Shown: piece after piece, positions 1 to 11,480 of the stretch | Layout of the letters: each line of letters starts with the position of its first letter | How positions within the stretch are numbered: position 1 is the stretch's first letter | DNA from: Candidatus Paralachnospira caecorum | Lineage (GTDB): Bacteria > Bacillota > Clostridia > Lachnospirales > Lachnospiraceae | Length of the DNA: 64,000 nt | Assembly: GCA_904379015.1 (NCBI GenBank) | Contig: CAJFHG010000002.1 | Location: forward strand, 62,001 to 126,000 | Direction of reading: 5' to 3' | Notes under the pieces: model-generated | What the model was told of the DNA's origin: nothing | Database searches by the model: none | The model's input: the letters and a program-made list of their open reading frames with translations, nothing else | Translations under genes and position numbers: made by a program

Positions 1-129
1 ACGCTGTTAAAGCGTTCCGGCCGGTTTTTCCCTTACCGGATATCCACAACCCAGAAATTTTCTTCCTCCGGCGTCTCCCCATCTGTGCCTTCTTTGGCAA
101 ACAGCAGTGCCTTGATCTCATCGACATCC

Positions 130-165
130 AAAAAAAGGCTTCCGGAGAAATTCTCCGAAAGCCTA
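130..165 (-). terminator. Rho-independent terminator downstream of tuf
   Basis: Minus strand AGGCTTTCGGAGAATTTCTCCGGAAGCCT followed by a T7 run. Confidence 0.85.
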
Positions 166-186
166 AATTACAAAACCGTATTTTAA

Positions 187-1374
187 TTACTCAATGATAG
201 AAGCAACACGGCCGGATCCAACTGTACGTCCGCCCTCACGGATAGCGAAGGTAAGACCCTGCTCCATAGCGATGGGATGGATCAGCTCGATTGTCATCTC
301 TACGTTGTCGCCAGGCATGCACATCTCAACACCATCGGGAAGATTTACAACACCTGTAACGTCTGTTGTTCTGAAGTAGAACTGAGGTCTGTAGTTGTTG
401 AAGAAAGGAGTATGGCGTCCGCCCTCGTCCTTGGTCAGTACGTAAACCTGAGCCGTAAATTTCTTATGGCAGGTAACAGTACCGGGTTTTGCAAGAACCT
501 GTCCTCTCTCAATCTCGTTTCTCTGAACACCACGAAGCAGAGCGCCGATGTTGTCGCCAGCCTGGCCTTCGTCAAGCAGTTTGTGGAACATCTCAACACC
601 AGTTACAACTACTTTACGTGTTTCTTCCTTAATACCAACGATTTCTACTTCATCAGATACATGGATTACACCACGCTCTACTCTACCGGTCGCAACAGTA
701 CCACGGCCTGTGATAGAGAAGATATCCTCGATGGGCATCAGGAAAGGCTTATCTGTATCACGCTGAGGATCGGGAATATAATCATCAACCGTGTCCATCA
801 GCTCCATGATCTTGTCTCCCCACTCGCTGCTGGGATCTTCCAGAGCCTTCAGAGCGGAACCCTTTACGATCGGGCATCCCTCGAAGCCGTACTCTTCAAG
901 CTGCTCTGTAACTTCCATCTCAACCAGCTCGATGAGTTCTTCGTCATCAACCATATCGCACTTGTTCAGGAACACAACGATATAGGGAACGCCTACCTGA
1001 CGGGACAGAAGGATATGCTCCTTTGTCTGAGCCATAACACCGTCAGTAGCAGCTACTACCAGGATCGCTCCGTCCATCTGAGCAGCACCGGTAATCATGT
1101 TCTTTACATAGTCAGCATGTCCGGGGCAGTCAACATGTGCATAATGTCTCTTCTCTGTCTCGTACTCTACATGTGCTGTGGAAATTGTGATACCACGCTC
1201 TCTCTCTTCGGGAGCTTTGTCAATATTGTCGAAATCCGTTGCAACGTTTCCGGCAACTCTCTCAGCCAGAACCTTGGTGATAGCGGCTGTCAGGGTTGTT
1301 TTGCCGTGGTCAACGTGTCCGATTGTACCAATGTTACAATGGGGCTTGGTTCTTTCAAATTTAGCTTTAGCCAT
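187..1374 (-). CDS. tuf: Elongation factor Tu
   Basis: [32 protein letters not shown]..., 395 aa, full-length EF-Tu. Confidence 0.99.
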   Translation of the reverse strand: MAKAKFERTKPHCNIGTIGHVDHGKTTLTAAITKVLAERVAGNVATDFDNIDKAPEERERGITISTAHVEYETEKRHYAHVDCPGHADYVKNMITGAAQMDGAILVVAATDGVMAQTKEHILLSRQVGVPYIVVFLNKCDMVDDEELIELVEMEVTEQLEEYGFEGCPIVKGSALKALEDPSSEWGDKIMELMDTVDDYIPDPQRDTDKPFLMPIEDIFSITGRGTVATGRVERGVIHVSDEVEIVGIKEETRKVVVTGVEMFHKLLDEGQAGDNIGALLRGVQRNEIERGQVLAKPGTVTCHKKFTAQVYVLTKDEGGRHTPFFNNYRPQFYFRTTDVTGVVNLPDGVEMCMPGDNVEMTIELIHPIAMEQGLTFAIREGGRTVGSGRVASIIE

Positions 1375-1489
1375 TTTAAAAGTCCTCCTTCAATCCTGCC
1401 CTGGCGGGCTTCATTTTTTATTTTTATTTTCGTTTCGATGTTTCACAACTGAATATCATTATATTGCAAAACCATAGGTTTTTCAAGCC

Positions 1490-3607
1490 TTATTTGCCTC
1501 TTTCGGCAAGAACTTTTTCCTGTACGTTCTTCGGTACCTGCTCGTATCTTTCAAAGAACATGGAGTAGGCCGCACGTCCCTGAGTCTTGGAACGAAGGTC
1601 CGTTGCGTAGCCGAACATCTCTGACAGGGGAACATAACCCTTGATCAGCTTGGACCCGTTGACATCATCGAAGGATTCGATCCGTCCGCGGCGGGAGTTG
1701 ATGTCGCCGATTACGTCGCCCATGTAATCCTCGGGAGTTGTAACCTCGACTCTCATGATCGGCTCAAGCAGCACGGCATTGCCCTTCTGCATCGCATCCT
1801 TGAAGGCCATGGAGCCGGCGATCTTGAATGCCATTTCAGAGGAGTCTACTTCATGGTAAGAACCATCGTAGCAGGTTGCCTTAACGCCCAGCACTTCAAA
1901 TCCGCCCAGAATACCGGACTTCATCGCATCCTGGATACCGGCGTCTACCGCAGGGATGTATTCCTTCGGAATGGCGCCGCCGACAACCTCGGAAACAAAT
2001 TCATAGGTTTTCTCAGCATTGGCATCCATGGGCTCAAAGCGTACCTTACAGTGACCATACTGGCCGCGGCCGCCGGACTGCTTCGCGTACTTGCTGTCCA
2101 CATCCACAGCCTTGGTGATGGTTTCCTTATAGGCAACCTGAGGCTTGCCCACGTTGGCCTCCACCTTGAACTCGCGGAGCAGACGGTCTACGATGATCTC
2201 CAGATGGAGCTCACCCATACCTGCGATGATGGTCTGTCCCGTCTCAGGGTTGGTGGACACGCGGAAGGTGGGATCCTCTTCAGCAAGTTTCGCAAGAGCT
2301 TCGCCCATCTTGTCCTGTCCGGCCTTTGTCTTGGGCTCGATGGCAATATCGATAACAGGTTCCGGGAATTCCATGGATTCCAGGATAACCGGATGCTGTT
2401 CGTCACAAATGGTATCACCTGTAGTTGTTACCTTGAAGCCGACCGCTGCGGCAATGTCGCCGGAATAAACCTTATCCAGCTCCATTCTCTTATTTGCGTG
2501 CATCTGAAGGATACGTCCCACACGCTCTTTCTTTCCCTTTGTCGCGTTGAGCACATAGGAACCGGAGTTCATGGTTCCGGAATATACCCGGAAGAAGGCC
2601 AGCTTTCCTACGAAAGGATCGGCCATGATCTTAAAGGCCAGAGCGGAAAAAGGCTCTTCATCAGATGAATGTCTCTCGATGGGATTCCCGTCCAGATCGG
2701 TCCCCTTGATGGAAGGAATGTCTGTAGGCGCGGGCATATATTCCACAACGGCATCCAGAAGCTTCTGTACGCCCTTGTTTCTGTACGCGGTTCCGCACAG
2801 TACGGGAATGATCTCAACCGCGATGGTTGCTTTTCTCAGAGCGGCCTTCAGCGCTTCCTCAGAAGGCTCCTCACCCTCCAGATACTCCATCATCAGATCG
2901 TCGTCTGTCTCGCAGATCGCCTCGATCATGGCAGTTCTGTACTCTTCAGCCTGCTCCTTCATATCCTCGGGAATCGGCTCAATGGAAATATCCTCGCCCT
3001 TCTCATCATTGTAGATATATGCCTGCATCTCAAACAGGTCAATGATTCCCTTGAAGTCATCTTCTTTTCCAATCGGCAGCTGAACCGGAACGGCGTTATG
3101 ACCAAGACGGGTCTTGATCATATCTACTGCGTTGTAGAAGTTCGCGCCCAGGATATCCATCTTGTTGATGAACGCGATTCTGGGTACATTATACTTATCA
3201 GCCTGGCGCCATACAGTTTCTGACTGAGGTTCCACACCGCCCTTCGCGCAGAACACACCCACAGCGCCGTCCAGCACACGCAGGGAACGTTCTACTTCAA
3301 CGGTAAAGTCAACATGTCCGGGAGTATCAATGATATTGATACGATGCTCCAGGGCGCCCGGCATCTTCTTGTTTTCTTTCTGCAGAGTCCAGTGACAGGT
3401 TGTAGCCGCGGAAGTGATGGTAATACCTCTCTCCTGCTCCTGCTCCATCCAGTCCATGGTAGCTGTGCCCTCGTGGGTGTCGCCGATCTTATAGTTCACG
3501 CCTGTGTAATACAGAATACGTTCCGTCAGAGTCGTCTTACCCGCATCGATATGAGCCATGATACCAATGTTCCTGGTCCTCTCCAAAGGATATTCTCTTC
3601 CAGCCAA
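1490..3607 (-). CDS. fusA: Elongation factor G
   Basis: [32 protein letters not shown]..., 705 aa. Confidence 0.99.
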   Translation of the reverse strand: MAGREYPLERTRNIGIMAHIDAGKTTLTERILYYTGVNYKIGDTHEGTATMDWMEQEQERGITITSAATTCHWTLQKENKKMPGALEHRINIIDTPGHVDFTVEVERSLRVLDGAVGVFCAKGGVEPQSETVWRQADKYNVPRIAFINKMDILGANFYNAVDMIKTRLGHNAVPVQLPIGKEDDFKGIIDLFEMQAYIYNDEKGEDISIEPIPEDMKEQAEEYRTAMIEAICETDDDLMMEYLEGEEPSEEALKAALRKATIAVEIIPVLCGTAYRNKGVQKLLDAVVEYMPAPTDIPSIKGTDLDGNPIERHSSDEEPFSALAFKIMADPFVGKLAFFRVYSGTMNSGSYVLNATKGKKERVGRILQMHANKRMELDKVYSGDIAAAVGFKVTTTGDTICDEQHPVILESMEFPEPVIDIAIEPKTKAGQDKMGEALAKLAEEDPTFRVSTNPETGQTIIAGMGELHLEIIVDRLLREFKVEANVGKPQVAYKETITKAVDVDSKYAKQSGGRGQYGHCKVRFEPMDANAEKTYEFVSEVVGGAIPKEYIPAVDAGIQDAMKSGILGGFEVLGVKATCYDGSYHEVDSSEMAFKIAGSMAFKDAMQKGNAVLLEPIMRVEVTTPEDYMGDVIGDINSRRGRIESFDDVNGSKLIKGYVPLSEMFGYATDLRSKTQGRAAYSMFFERYEQVPKNVQEKVLAERGK

Positions 3608-3622
3608 GGGATTTTCCTCCTT

Positions 3623-4093
3623 TTAGAATCTGTAATGCGCAAATGCTTTGTTTGCTTCTGCCATCTTGTGCATGTCTTCTTTTCTCTTTACGGCTGCGCC
3701 TGTATTGTTGGCCGCATCCATAAGTTCGTTTGCCAGTCTCTCCTTCTGGGTCTTTTCTCCTCTCTTGCGGGAGAACAGAACCAGCCAGCGAAGAGCCAGC
3801 GCCTGACGTCTCTCAGGCTTTACCTCGATCGGCACCTGATAGGTGGCGCCGCCGATACGTTTTGCCTTTACTTCCAGTACAGGCATGATATTGTTCATTG
3901 CTTCTTCAAACACCTCGAGGGCGGGCTTTCCTGTCTTTTCAGCTACCTGCTCGAATGCGCCGTATACGATTTTCTGAGCAACACCCTTCTTGCCGTCCAA
4001 CATAATGTTGTTGATCAGCTTTGTGACAACTTTGTTGTTGTAAAGCGGGTCTGCTAACACATCTCTTTTCTGGGTATGTCCTTTACGAGGCAC
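3623..4093 (-). CDS. rpsG: 30S ribosomal protein S7 (GTG start after a GGAGG Shine-Dalgarno)
   Basis: [31 protein letters not shown]...; the longer ORF-track start is upstream of the likely start. Confidence 0.97.
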   Translation of the reverse strand: MPRKGHTQKRDVLADPLYNNKVVTKLINNIMLDGKKGVAQKIVYGAFEQVAEKTGKPALEVFEEAMNNIMPVLEVKAKRIGGATYQVPIEVKPERRQALALRWLVLFSRKRGEKTQKERLANELMDAANNTGAAVKRKEDMHKMAEANKAFAHYRF

Positions 4094-4244
4094 GTTACTT
4101 CCCTCCTTAATTATAAAAATTAAATCGTCGGTACTCACACGTTTGTATGTTCGCGCCGGTCTGCGGCTTTCTATATGACCCGTCTTACAGGGAAAAATAT
4201 GCTACATTCCGTGCACTAATACAAATCCTTGATTCTCGACTGCC

Positions 4245-4658
4245 TTATTTTTTCGGTCTCTTCGCGCCGTATTTGGAACGGGCCTGACGTCTGTTGGCAA
4301 CGCCTGCCGTATCCAGTGTTCCTCTGACGATATGGTATCTTGTACCGGGCAGGTCCTTTACACGGCCGCCTCTGATCAGAACAACGCTGTGCTCCTGAAG
4401 GTTGTGTCCTTCACCGGGGATATAGCTTGTTACTTCGATACCATTGGAAAGACGTACTCTGGCAATCTTTCTCAGTGCTGAGTTAGGCTTCTTGGGGGTA
4501 GCGGTCTTCACTGCGGTGCAGACGCCTCTCTTCTGAGGAGCTGCCTCGTCAGTCGCTCTCTTCTTTAAAGAGTTGTATCCCTTTAACAGAGCGGGAGCGG
4601 TTGCTTTCTTTACGGATGTCTGTCTACCCTTTCTCACTAACTGGTTGAATGTGGGCAT
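4245..4658 (-). CDS. rpsL: 30S ribosomal protein S12
   Basis: [18 protein letters not shown]...[20 protein letters not shown]. Confidence 0.98.
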   Translation of the reverse strand: MPTFNQLVRKGRQTSVKKATAPALLKGYNSLKKRATDEAAPQKRGVCTAVKTATPKKPNSALRKIARVRLSNGIEVTSYIPGEGHNLQEHSVVLIRGGRVKDLPGTRYHIVRGTLDTAGVANRRQARSKYGAKRPKK

Positions 4659-4819
4659 GTTTTTCACCTCCTGTAATACTGGTTGTTCGTTAAATTTACG
4701 CATGCAAAAACAGACAGCGTTTTATGCACGCCATATCATTATATAAAGGGAATCCAGCAATGTCAAGTCCCAACCTGAAAATCTCCTGTAAACCCTGGGT
4801 AAAATCCGGCTTTTGTCCT

Positions 4820-5629
4820 TTATCTGGATCTCCCGTCCTCATATTTCGCCATTGTTCTGAGGCACTGCTCCAGCTGATGGTACCGTTCTTCTATGGGGCC
4901 TTCCGGAATCTCCACATCCACCGCCATGGCAAGTCCGTCGATCATGGCATCGTCCAGTTCTTCCCGCATGGATTCCAGGATCACGGCCTTCGCCTCAAAG
5001 GTGCGCGCTTCCAGAAAATCGAGGAATCTGGGACTTACCGCTTCTGTCCCGTCTTCATCCTCCTCATTTTCCTCTCCGGCCGCCTGGACCGCTTCATCCG
5101 TCAGCGACTTCCACAAATCGTCTTCTCTCTCTTCCGACCGGCCGCTGCGGGGAAGCACCACGCTTTCCTGCCCGGACAGCTCATCGGCCTCTTCATAATC
5201 TTCTCCGTCGGAAAAAAGGTTGACGCTGATATATTCCGCTCCGTCCCCATCTGTCTCTTCTTCTCCTTCTTTCCACACCTCCAGCCTGGACTGCTTCTCC
5301 TGCTGCTGCTCCCGGAACAGCCGTTCTTCCGGATTTTTCGCAGGCTTTTTCCCATAATCTTCCTGTTCTCCGCGCGGATCTCCCTCCCCTGTTCCCGGGG
5401 TGCAGCGCTCAAACCGGTATTTCTGAGCCGCCCGGGGGTATTTTTTATGATCCACCTCGCTCATAAACATCTCCAGCGGTCTTGCGTAAACGCTGAAATC
5501 ACCGTAAAGCGCCTGGTAAATCACAAGGATTTCTCCTGTCTCTGTATGCTTTGCCACAGTCACGATCTGATACATCCTGTTTTTAAAATGCCGGTAAAAT
5601 TCACCCGGTCTGGGTATTCTTTCTGCCAT
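4820..5629 (-). CDS. DUF1653-like N-terminal domain protein with acidic extension
   Basis: N-terminus PRPGEFYRHFKNRMYQIVTVAKHTETGEILVIYQALYGDFSVYARPLEMF matches the DUF1653 pattern. Confidence 0.75.
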   Translation of the reverse strand: MAERIPRPGEFYRHFKNRMYQIVTVAKHTETGEILVIYQALYGDFSVYARPLEMFMSEVDHKKYPRAAQKYRFERCTPGTGEGDPRGEQEDYGKKPAKNPEERLFREQQQEKQSRLEVWKEGEEETDGDGAEYISVNLFSDGEDYEEADELSGQESVVLPRSGRSEEREDDLWKSLTDEAVQAAGEENEEDEDGTEAVSPRFLDFLEARTFEAKAVILESMREELDDAMIDGLAMAVDVEIPEGPIEERYHQLEQCLRTMAKYEDGRSR

Positions 5630-5802
5630 CTGTATTTTACTCTCCTCTCCTGCAGTGATCCCGGATCGTCCAGCCGGATCCTGCCTGCCTTTTCCATTTT
5701 ACCTGAAACCCTCCCCTGCGTCAATGCGCCGGCGGCACTCTTGACAGCAGCGGATCCTGTTGCTATAGTGAAGGAAATCAGTCGCAGGCAGGGAGGATTT
5801 CC

Positions 5803-6537
5803 ATGAAAACAGTCCGTCTTGATAAATTTCTGTCGGATGCCGGGCTCGGAACACGCAGCCAGGTCAAGACATTCCTGAAGAAAGGCGCTGTCTCCGTCAA
5901 CGGCACGGTGGTCCTGAAGCCGGAAACAAAAATCTGTCCGGAAACAGATGCCGTGATCTGCCGGGGCGTTCCTGTTACTCACACCGAATTTTTCTATTAT
6001 ATGCTCAACAAGCCCGCCGGTTTTGTCTCCGCCACAGAAGACAAAAGCGCCGCTACCGTGCTGTCCCTTCTGAAAGATGCTCCGGGCAGGGGGCTTTTTC
6101 CGGTAGGACGCCTGGACAAAGACACAGAAGGACTGCTCCTCATCACCAACGACGGAGCGCTGGCCCACCGCCTGCTCTCTCCCAGGCATCATGTAGAAAA
6201 AACTTATTATGTGCGCGCCGCGGGCTCCGTCACGGCCGCAGATCTGGAAAAACTGGAGTCGGGCGTAGAGATCGGGGAAAAGGCCCTGACCCTTCCCGCG
6301 AAAGCAAAGCTTCTTTCCGTCATCCCCTCTCCGGAGGGAAGCGCTGTCTCAGAAGTGGAGCTGAGCATCTGTGAAGGCAAATATCACCAGGTCAAGCGCA
6401 TGTTCCATGCGATAGGCGCTCCGGTCCTCTTTCTGAAACGTCTTTCCATGGGAAGTCTTTCTCTTGACGAAAACCTGGCGCCGGGCGCCTTCCGTCCCCT
6501 TACTCCGGAAGAAATCGCCGCATTAAAAAAGGAATAA
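5803..6537 (+). CDS. 16S rRNA pseudouridine synthase, RsuA/RluB family
   Basis: S4 domain N-terminus (MKTVRLDKFLSDAGLGTRSQVKTFLKKGAVSVNG) and VGRLDKDTEGLLLITNDGALAHRLLSP motif. Confidence 0.93.
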   Translation: MKTVRLDKFLSDAGLGTRSQVKTFLKKGAVSVNGTVVLKPETKICPETDAVICRGVPVTHTEFFYYMLNKPAGFVSATEDKSAATVLSLLKDAPGRGLFPVGRLDKDTEGLLLITNDGALAHRLLSPRHHVEKTYYVRAAGSVTAADLEKLESGVEIGEKALTLPAKAKLLSVIPSPEGSAVSEVELSICEGKYHQVKRMFHAIGAPVLFLKRLSMGSLSLDENLAPGAFRPLTPEEIAALKKE

Positions 6538-6577
6538 ACCGCTCCTCCGGGTTCATTCCTCTTTGTACGCTCCTTTC

Positions 6578-7030
6578 TCACCGTCCGGTCAGATCGATCT
6601 TACAGGTCTCCTTGGACTCGATCCGGATATCCACCACGCAGTCCGTCACATGAGCGCTTTCCATCTCCAGCCGGTATTCCAGGTGCACCTGGAGCCGGTC
6701 CTCTTCCTCCTCTACAAGGATCTGGCTGGTGCGGATCCCCACCAGGATTTTTCCGAAGGCTGTCTCATAGTAAGAAACGTGCCGTTTATTCTCCTCGAAC
6801 ACCATTCTGGCGCCGGCATCGCCGCTCTTGATGATCTCCGTCATCCCTTCGTGGATCTTGATCACATTTTTGATCACGGGACCACCGTCCTCCGGCAGCT
6901 CTTCATATATAATGTAATGCTTTCCGTTCTTATAATAATAACTTCCGGCCGTAATCACCTCGATCCTGCCGCCGTCCGCTGTGCCGTCCTTCTGAATACT
7001 GCCCAGAAATATGATCACATCTTTCTGCAT
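6578..7030 (-). CDS. DUF1934-like beta-barrel protein
   Basis: MQKDVIIFLGSIQKDGTADGGRIEVITAGSYYYKNGKHYIIYEE...; family call from memory. Confidence 0.6.
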   Translation of the reverse strand: MQKDVIIFLGSIQKDGTADGGRIEVITAGSYYYKNGKHYIIYEELPEDGGPVIKNVIKIHEGMTEIIKSGDAGARMVFEENKRHVSYYETAFGKILVGIRTSQILVEEEEDRLQVHLEYRLEMESAHVTDCVVDIRIESKETCKIDLTGR

Positions 7031-7069
7031 GCCGTTTTCCCTCCGCCCTTTCTATCCCGTTTTCTTCCC

Positions 7070-7909
7070 TTAATACGCGCGCTCCTCCGACTCGTAGCCT
7101 TCTATATTGATCTGCCGCACCTGCTCTATATCGTAAGGAAGAATGGAGTTGGCAAAGCTGCAGAATTTTTCTGCCGCGTCGCTCACATAAAACTCATATT
7201 TGCTGTCGGCAGGGCCTGCGTCCGCGCTGCAGCGCAGCCCTTCCCGGTCCAGCAGCCGTCCCAGCTCCATGGCAGTCTCATAGGCAGGATTGACCAGCGT
7301 GACGGCTTCTCCCACGGCCTTCCGGAACACGGAACGCAGCAGCGGGTAATGGGTGCAGCCGAGGATCAGGGTGTCGATGGATTTGTATTCCAGATCCTTC
7401 ATATAGCGGCTGACCACCTCTTCCGTGACAGAATCATGGAGCCATCCCTCTTCCACCAGAGATACCAGGAGCGGGCATGCTTTACCGTAGACCTGCACCC
7501 GCGGATTGTAGCTTTTCAGAACCTTGGTGTACATTCCGCTTTCAATGGTTCCGGTGGTGCCGACCACCCCGATCCTGCCGTTCTTTGTCACGCTGCTGGC
7601 AACTCTGGCCGCAGCGTCGATCACGCCGATCACAGGAATCTCTGTCTCGCTCTGAAGCTCCTCCAGCGCCTGCGCCGTAGCCGTATTGCAGGCGATCACG
7701 ATGGCCTTGACATGTTTTGTTTTCAGAAAGCGGATGATCTGCCGGGAATAACGGATCACCGTCTGTTTGGATTTGGTTCCGTAGGGGAGGCGCGCCGTAT
7801 CTCCAAAGTACACCATCCGCTCCTCCGGAATCTGCCGCATGATCTCTCTGGCAACCGTCAGACCGCCTACCCCGGAATCAAATACCCCGATGGGTGCGTC
7901 ATTCCCCAT
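7070..7909 (-). CDS. murI: Glutamate racemase
   Basis: APIGVFDSGVGGLTVAREI, IVIACNTATA, LGCTHYPLL motifs. Confidence 0.97.
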   Translation of the reverse strand: MGNDAPIGVFDSGVGGLTVAREIMRQIPEERMVYFGDTARLPYGTKSKQTVIRYSRQIIRFLKTKHVKAIVIACNTATAQALEELQSETEIPVIGVIDAAARVASSVTKNGRIGVVGTTGTIESGMYTKVLKSYNPRVQVYGKACPLLVSLVEEGWLHDSVTEEVVSRYMKDLEYKSIDTLILGCTHYPLLRSVFRKAVGEAVTLVNPAYETAMELGRLLDREGLRCSADAGPADSKYEFYVSDAAEKFCSFANSILPYDIEQVRQINIEGYESEERAY

Positions 7910-9001
7910 TTATTTCTCCTTTCTGGAAAAAGCCATCTGGATCAGCTTTTCGACCAGCTGGGGCTTTGAAATCCCCCTGTTTTCCCAGAGCATGGGATAC
8001 ATGCTGATCGAGGTAAATCCGGGCAGGGTATTGATCTCATTGAAGACCACCTCTCCCGTATCCGCAGTCACAAAAAAGTCCACCCGCGCCAGGCCGAAAC
8101 CGTCGACTGCCTTAAAGATGGCGACCGCGTCCTTTCTGATCTCCTCCGCGGCCCCACCAGGCAGCTCCGGATCCAGAACCGTCCTGGATTCAGCGTTATG
8201 GTACTTCGCGTCATAATCATAAAATTCCGCGGCGGAGAGAATCTCCCCCACGCCGGAGGCTTTTACCTCATTTCCGCCGAGGACGGCGCACTCCACTTCC
8301 CGGCCTACGATTGTTTCCTCAACCAGGATCTTTTTATCGTGTTCTGCCGCCTCCAGCAGTCCCTTTTCCAGCATTTCCCGGTTTTCTGCCTTGGATACTC
8401 CTCTGGAGGAGCCTGCGTTGCAGGGTTTGATAAACACCGGATACGGCACGTTCTCTTCCACCCGTTTTACCACGGACTCCATGTCCTTCAGCTCTCCGCG
8501 CCGGACAGGAACATATTTCGCCTGTCTGATCCCCAGCGTATCCACGATGATCTTGGTATAATATTTATCCATGGACACAGCAGAAGACAATACGCCGCAG
8601 CCCACATAGGGAATCCGGCTCAGCTCAAAAATCCCCTGTACCGTGCCGTCCTCCCCGTACATTCCATGCAGGACGGGGAACACCACATCGATTTTTTTCT
8701 CTGTGACCTGGCTGCCGTCTATGAAAAGTACCGCCCTCATCTGCGCGTCCGGAGACAGGACCGCCCGAACCGTTCCATCCTTCCATGAACCGGAACGCAC
8801 TGCTTCCAGAGAATCCACCGAAAGCCACTTTCCATCCTTGGTAATGCCGATCAGCACTGTATCGTATCTATCTGTATTCATATTCTCAATGATTGTCACT
8901 GCGGAAATGCAGGAAATCTCATGCTCCGACGACTGTCCGCCGAAAAGCACCGCTACTGTCTGTTTTGCCACGTCAAATTCCTCTTTTCTCAATATAATCA
9001 T
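7910..9001 (-). CDS. ddl: D-alanine--D-alanine ligase
   Basis: VAVLFGGQSSEHEISCISA, KPCNAGSSRGVSK, VVFNEINTLPGFTSISMYP. Confidence 0.96.
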   Translation of the reverse strand: MIILRKEEFDVAKQTVAVLFGGQSSEHEISCISAVTIIENMNTDRYDTVLIGITKDGKWLSVDSLEAVRSGSWKDGTVRAVLSPDAQMRAVLFIDGSQVTEKKIDVVFPVLHGMYGEDGTVQGIFELSRIPYVGCGVLSSAVSMDKYYTKIIVDTLGIRQAKYVPVRRGELKDMESVVKRVEENVPYPVFIKPCNAGSSRGVSKAENREMLEKGLLEAAEHDKKILVEETIVGREVECAVLGGNEVKASGVGEILSAAEFYDYDAKYHNAESRTVLDPELPGGAAEEIRKDAVAIFKAVDGFGLARVDFFVTADTGEVVFNEINTLPGFTSISMYPMLWENRGISKPQLVEKLIQMAFSRKEK

Positions 9002-9157
9002 CCCGGGCCCCGCCCGTTTTTCTCACTTACTTTCTCATTTTACCCTGCTTTACGCATTTGTTCAACGCTTAATTGTAATAAATCTGGAAAAGCAGGGAAG
9101 AATTTCAAAAGAAGGGAGAACTCTTCCTTCCTATTTTACATAAAGGAGTGTTCTATC

Positions 9158-9799
9158 ATGCGTAAAAAAAAGCTGCTGCTGAGTTTACTGCTGATCCTGC
9201 TGTGTGCCGCCAGCGTTTCTCTTTTTCTGGATACCTCGCCTTCCGTGGAGGCCGTCAGAGAGGATCTGTCCGAACATATTCTCCGTTTCCATGTGCTGGC
9301 TAACAGCGACTCCGAAGAGGATCAGGCCCTGAAGCTCCAGGTCAAAAGCGCTGTTCTGGAATATCTGGAGCAGGAAATCCCCCAAGACGCGGATCTGAAG
9401 GAGACCAAAGACCTCATCCGAAGCCGCTGGAACGCAATTCACGATCTTGCTGTCTCCGTGATCACGGCGGCGGGAAAAGACTACCCGGTATCGCTGTATC
9501 TGGAACCCTGGTATTTTCCCACCAAAACCTACGGCGATCTGACCTTTCCCTGCGGAACCTACGATGCCTTTCGCATTGTGATCGGCGAAGGAGAAGGACA
9601 GAACTGGTGGTGTGTCCTGTACCCCTCCCTCTGTTTTGTCGATTCTACCTACAGCGTCGTCCCCGATGAATCCAAAGCCCGGCTCGGAGCCATTCTGAAA
9701 GAAGACACCTATGACGCCCTGCGCGGGCAGAACGCGGAATCTGACACGAAGCCCAAAATATCCTTCCGCCTGTTTGAATTCTTTTCTTCCTTATTTTAA
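9158..9799 (+). CDS. spoIIR: Stage II sporulation protein R
   Basis: Signal peptide, then LSEHILRFHVLANSDSEEDQALKLQVKSAVLEYL and WWCVLYPSLCFVD. Confidence 0.93.
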   Translation: MRKKKLLLSLLLILLCAASVSLFLDTSPSVEAVREDLSEHILRFHVLANSDSEEDQALKLQVKSAVLEYLEQEIPQDADLKETKDLIRSRWNAIHDLAVSVITAAGKDYPVSLYLEPWYFPTKTYGDLTFPCGTYDAFRIVIGEGEGQNWWCVLYPSLCFVDSTYSVVPDESKARLGAILKEDTYDALRGQNAESDTKPKISFRLFEFFSSLF

Positions 9800-9831
9800 A
9801 AGGGGCCGTGCTCTCGGCACTGCCCCTTTTT
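9798..9831 (+). terminator. Terminator downstream of spoIIR
   Basis: AAAAGGGGC...GCCCCTTTTT hairpin. Confidence 0.75.
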
Positions 9832-9849
9832 CCCATTTCACAGGAATTT

Positions 9850-10524
9850 TTATTTTTCCTGTTCTCTGATGATCCGCGTCACGATCACTTCCTGCATGTA
9901 AATATGATCTCTGATCATCTTTCTGGTCCGTTCCACATCTCTGGCCTCAAGAGCCTGAATGATGCCCTGATGCTCTTTCACCAGCACTTTTCTCTGACTT
10001 TTGTCCTTGATATGCTCCACCCTGTAGCGGTACATCTGTTCCTTCAGATTGTTGACCATCTGCACCAGACGTTCATTGTCTGTTCCCTGATAGATCAGAG
10101 AGTGAAACGCTTCGTCAGCCTCCGCCAGCATCGTCACGTCGTCGCTGTCGATGACGGAGGCGAATTTATGGTTGGCCTGCTCCAGAAGCCGGAATTCCTC
10201 CTCCGTCATCCGTTCACAGGCAAGTTCGCCGGAAAGCTCCTCAAGAGCGCGGCGCACTTCCAGCACATCCCTCAGATTCTTTCCGGATATATGCGCCACC
10301 TCCGCGCCCTTGCGGGGGATCATGACCACCAGGCCCTCCAGCTCCAGTTTCCGGATGGCCTCTCTGACAGGGGTCCGGCTGACTCCCATCTTATCTGCCA
10401 GCTGAATTTCCATCAGCCGCTGCCCCGGCGTCAGCTCTCCTCTCAAAATTGCGCGGCGCAGCGTATTAAATACCACATCCCGCAGCGGCAGATATTCATT
10501 CTCGTTCACCTTCAGTCCATCCAT
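9850..10524 (-). CDS. GntR-family transcriptional regulator (FadR subfamily)
   Basis: LRRAILRGELTPGQRLMEIQLADKMGVSRTPVREAIRKLELEGLV wHTH plus FCD-like domain. Confidence 0.92.
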   Translation of the reverse strand: MDGLKVNENEYLPLRDVVFNTLRRAILRGELTPGQRLMEIQLADKMGVSRTPVREAIRKLELEGLVVMIPRKGAEVAHISGKNLRDVLEVRRALEELSGELACERMTEEEFRLLEQANHKFASVIDSDDVTMLAEADEAFHSLIYQGTDNERLVQMVNNLKEQMYRYRVEHIKDKSQRKVLVKEHQGIIQALEARDVERTRKMIRDHIYMQEVIVTRIIREQEK

Positions 10525-10538
10525 CCGTTACCTCCGTC

Positions 10539-11414
10539 TTACACTCTCTTGTTAAACGGTCTCACCGTATATGCCTGTTTTACCAGTCCGTCTGTCCTCA
10601 GTTTCATCCGGCAGCGATCCGCTGCCTCTTTTTCTTCAAATATGCCAAACACGGTCGGACCGCTTCCGCTCATCAGGGCAGCGGCAGCGCCGTCTTCCCG
10701 CATTCTTTCCTTGATTTCTCCTACAACCGGATAAGCCGCTATGGTCACCGTCTCCAGCACATTTCCCATGCATGCGGCGATGCCTTCCAGACTGCCCGTC
10801 TGCAGTGCCCGTTCCATTCCTTCAATATCCGGATGCGATTTGATCTCATCTGCTTTCAGATTCCCATACACAAATTTCGTCGATACGCTTACCGGCGGCT
10901 TCGCGAGAACGATAAAGCATTCCGGCATGGGTGCCAGCCGTCTCAGTCTTTCGCCAATGCCCTCCGCCAGGGCTGTCCCCCGCATGATACAGTATGGAAT
11001 ATCTGCCCCCAGGCTGACGCCCCGCTCCATCAGCTCCTTCCGGGTAAAACCCAGGCCAAACAGCCGGTTGACGCCGATGAGCGCGGCCGCGGCGTCACTG
11101 CTCCCCCCTGCCATGCCTGCCGCCACCGGAATGCACTTCTGAAGCGTAATGGAAACGCCTTCTTTTACGCCGCGTTCCTTCATCAAAAGCTCCGCCGCCC
11201 GGTAAACCAGATTGTCCTTCCCCGTGGGAAGAAAATACAGATTGGAGGAAAGCCGGATGCCCGGCTCTTTTGTCCGTCTGATCCTCAGCCTGTCATAAAG
11301 TGTGACAGTCTGCATGATCATTCTTACTTCATGATATCCGTCCGGCCGCTTTCCCAGAACATCCAGTCCCAGATTGATTTTTCCGTAAGCCCGGAGAATC
11401 ATCTCATCACTCAT
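10539..11414 (-). CDS. ispE: 4-diphosphocytidyl-2-C-methyl-D-erythritol kinase
   Basis: AYGKINLGLDVLGKRPDGYHEVRMIMQTV; PVAAGMAGGSSDAAAAL. Confidence 0.96.
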   Translation of the reverse strand: MSDEMILRAYGKINLGLDVLGKRPDGYHEVRMIMQTVTLYDRLRIRRTKEPGIRLSSNLYFLPTGKDNLVYRAAELLMKERGVKEGVSITLQKCIPVAAGMAGGSSDAAAALIGVNRLFGLGFTRKELMERGVSLGADIPYCIMRGTALAEGIGERLRRLAPMPECFIVLAKPPVSVSTKFVYGNLKADEIKSHPDIEGMERALQTGSLEGIAACMGNVLETVTIAAYPVVGEIKERMREDGAAAALMSGSGPTVFGIFEEKEAADRCRMKLRTDGLVKQAYTVRPFNKRV

Positions 11415-11480
11415 GGTACACTCCGCAGTAAGTATTTTGTATTCTCAGTATACACAATTTTAATAAAAAATACAATTTTC

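Noticed and set aside
277-1452. 391-aa plus-strand ORF antisense to tuf
   Set aside because: Fully antisense to a clear EF-Tu gene; no family resemblance, and long antisense ORFs are a by-product of codon bias.
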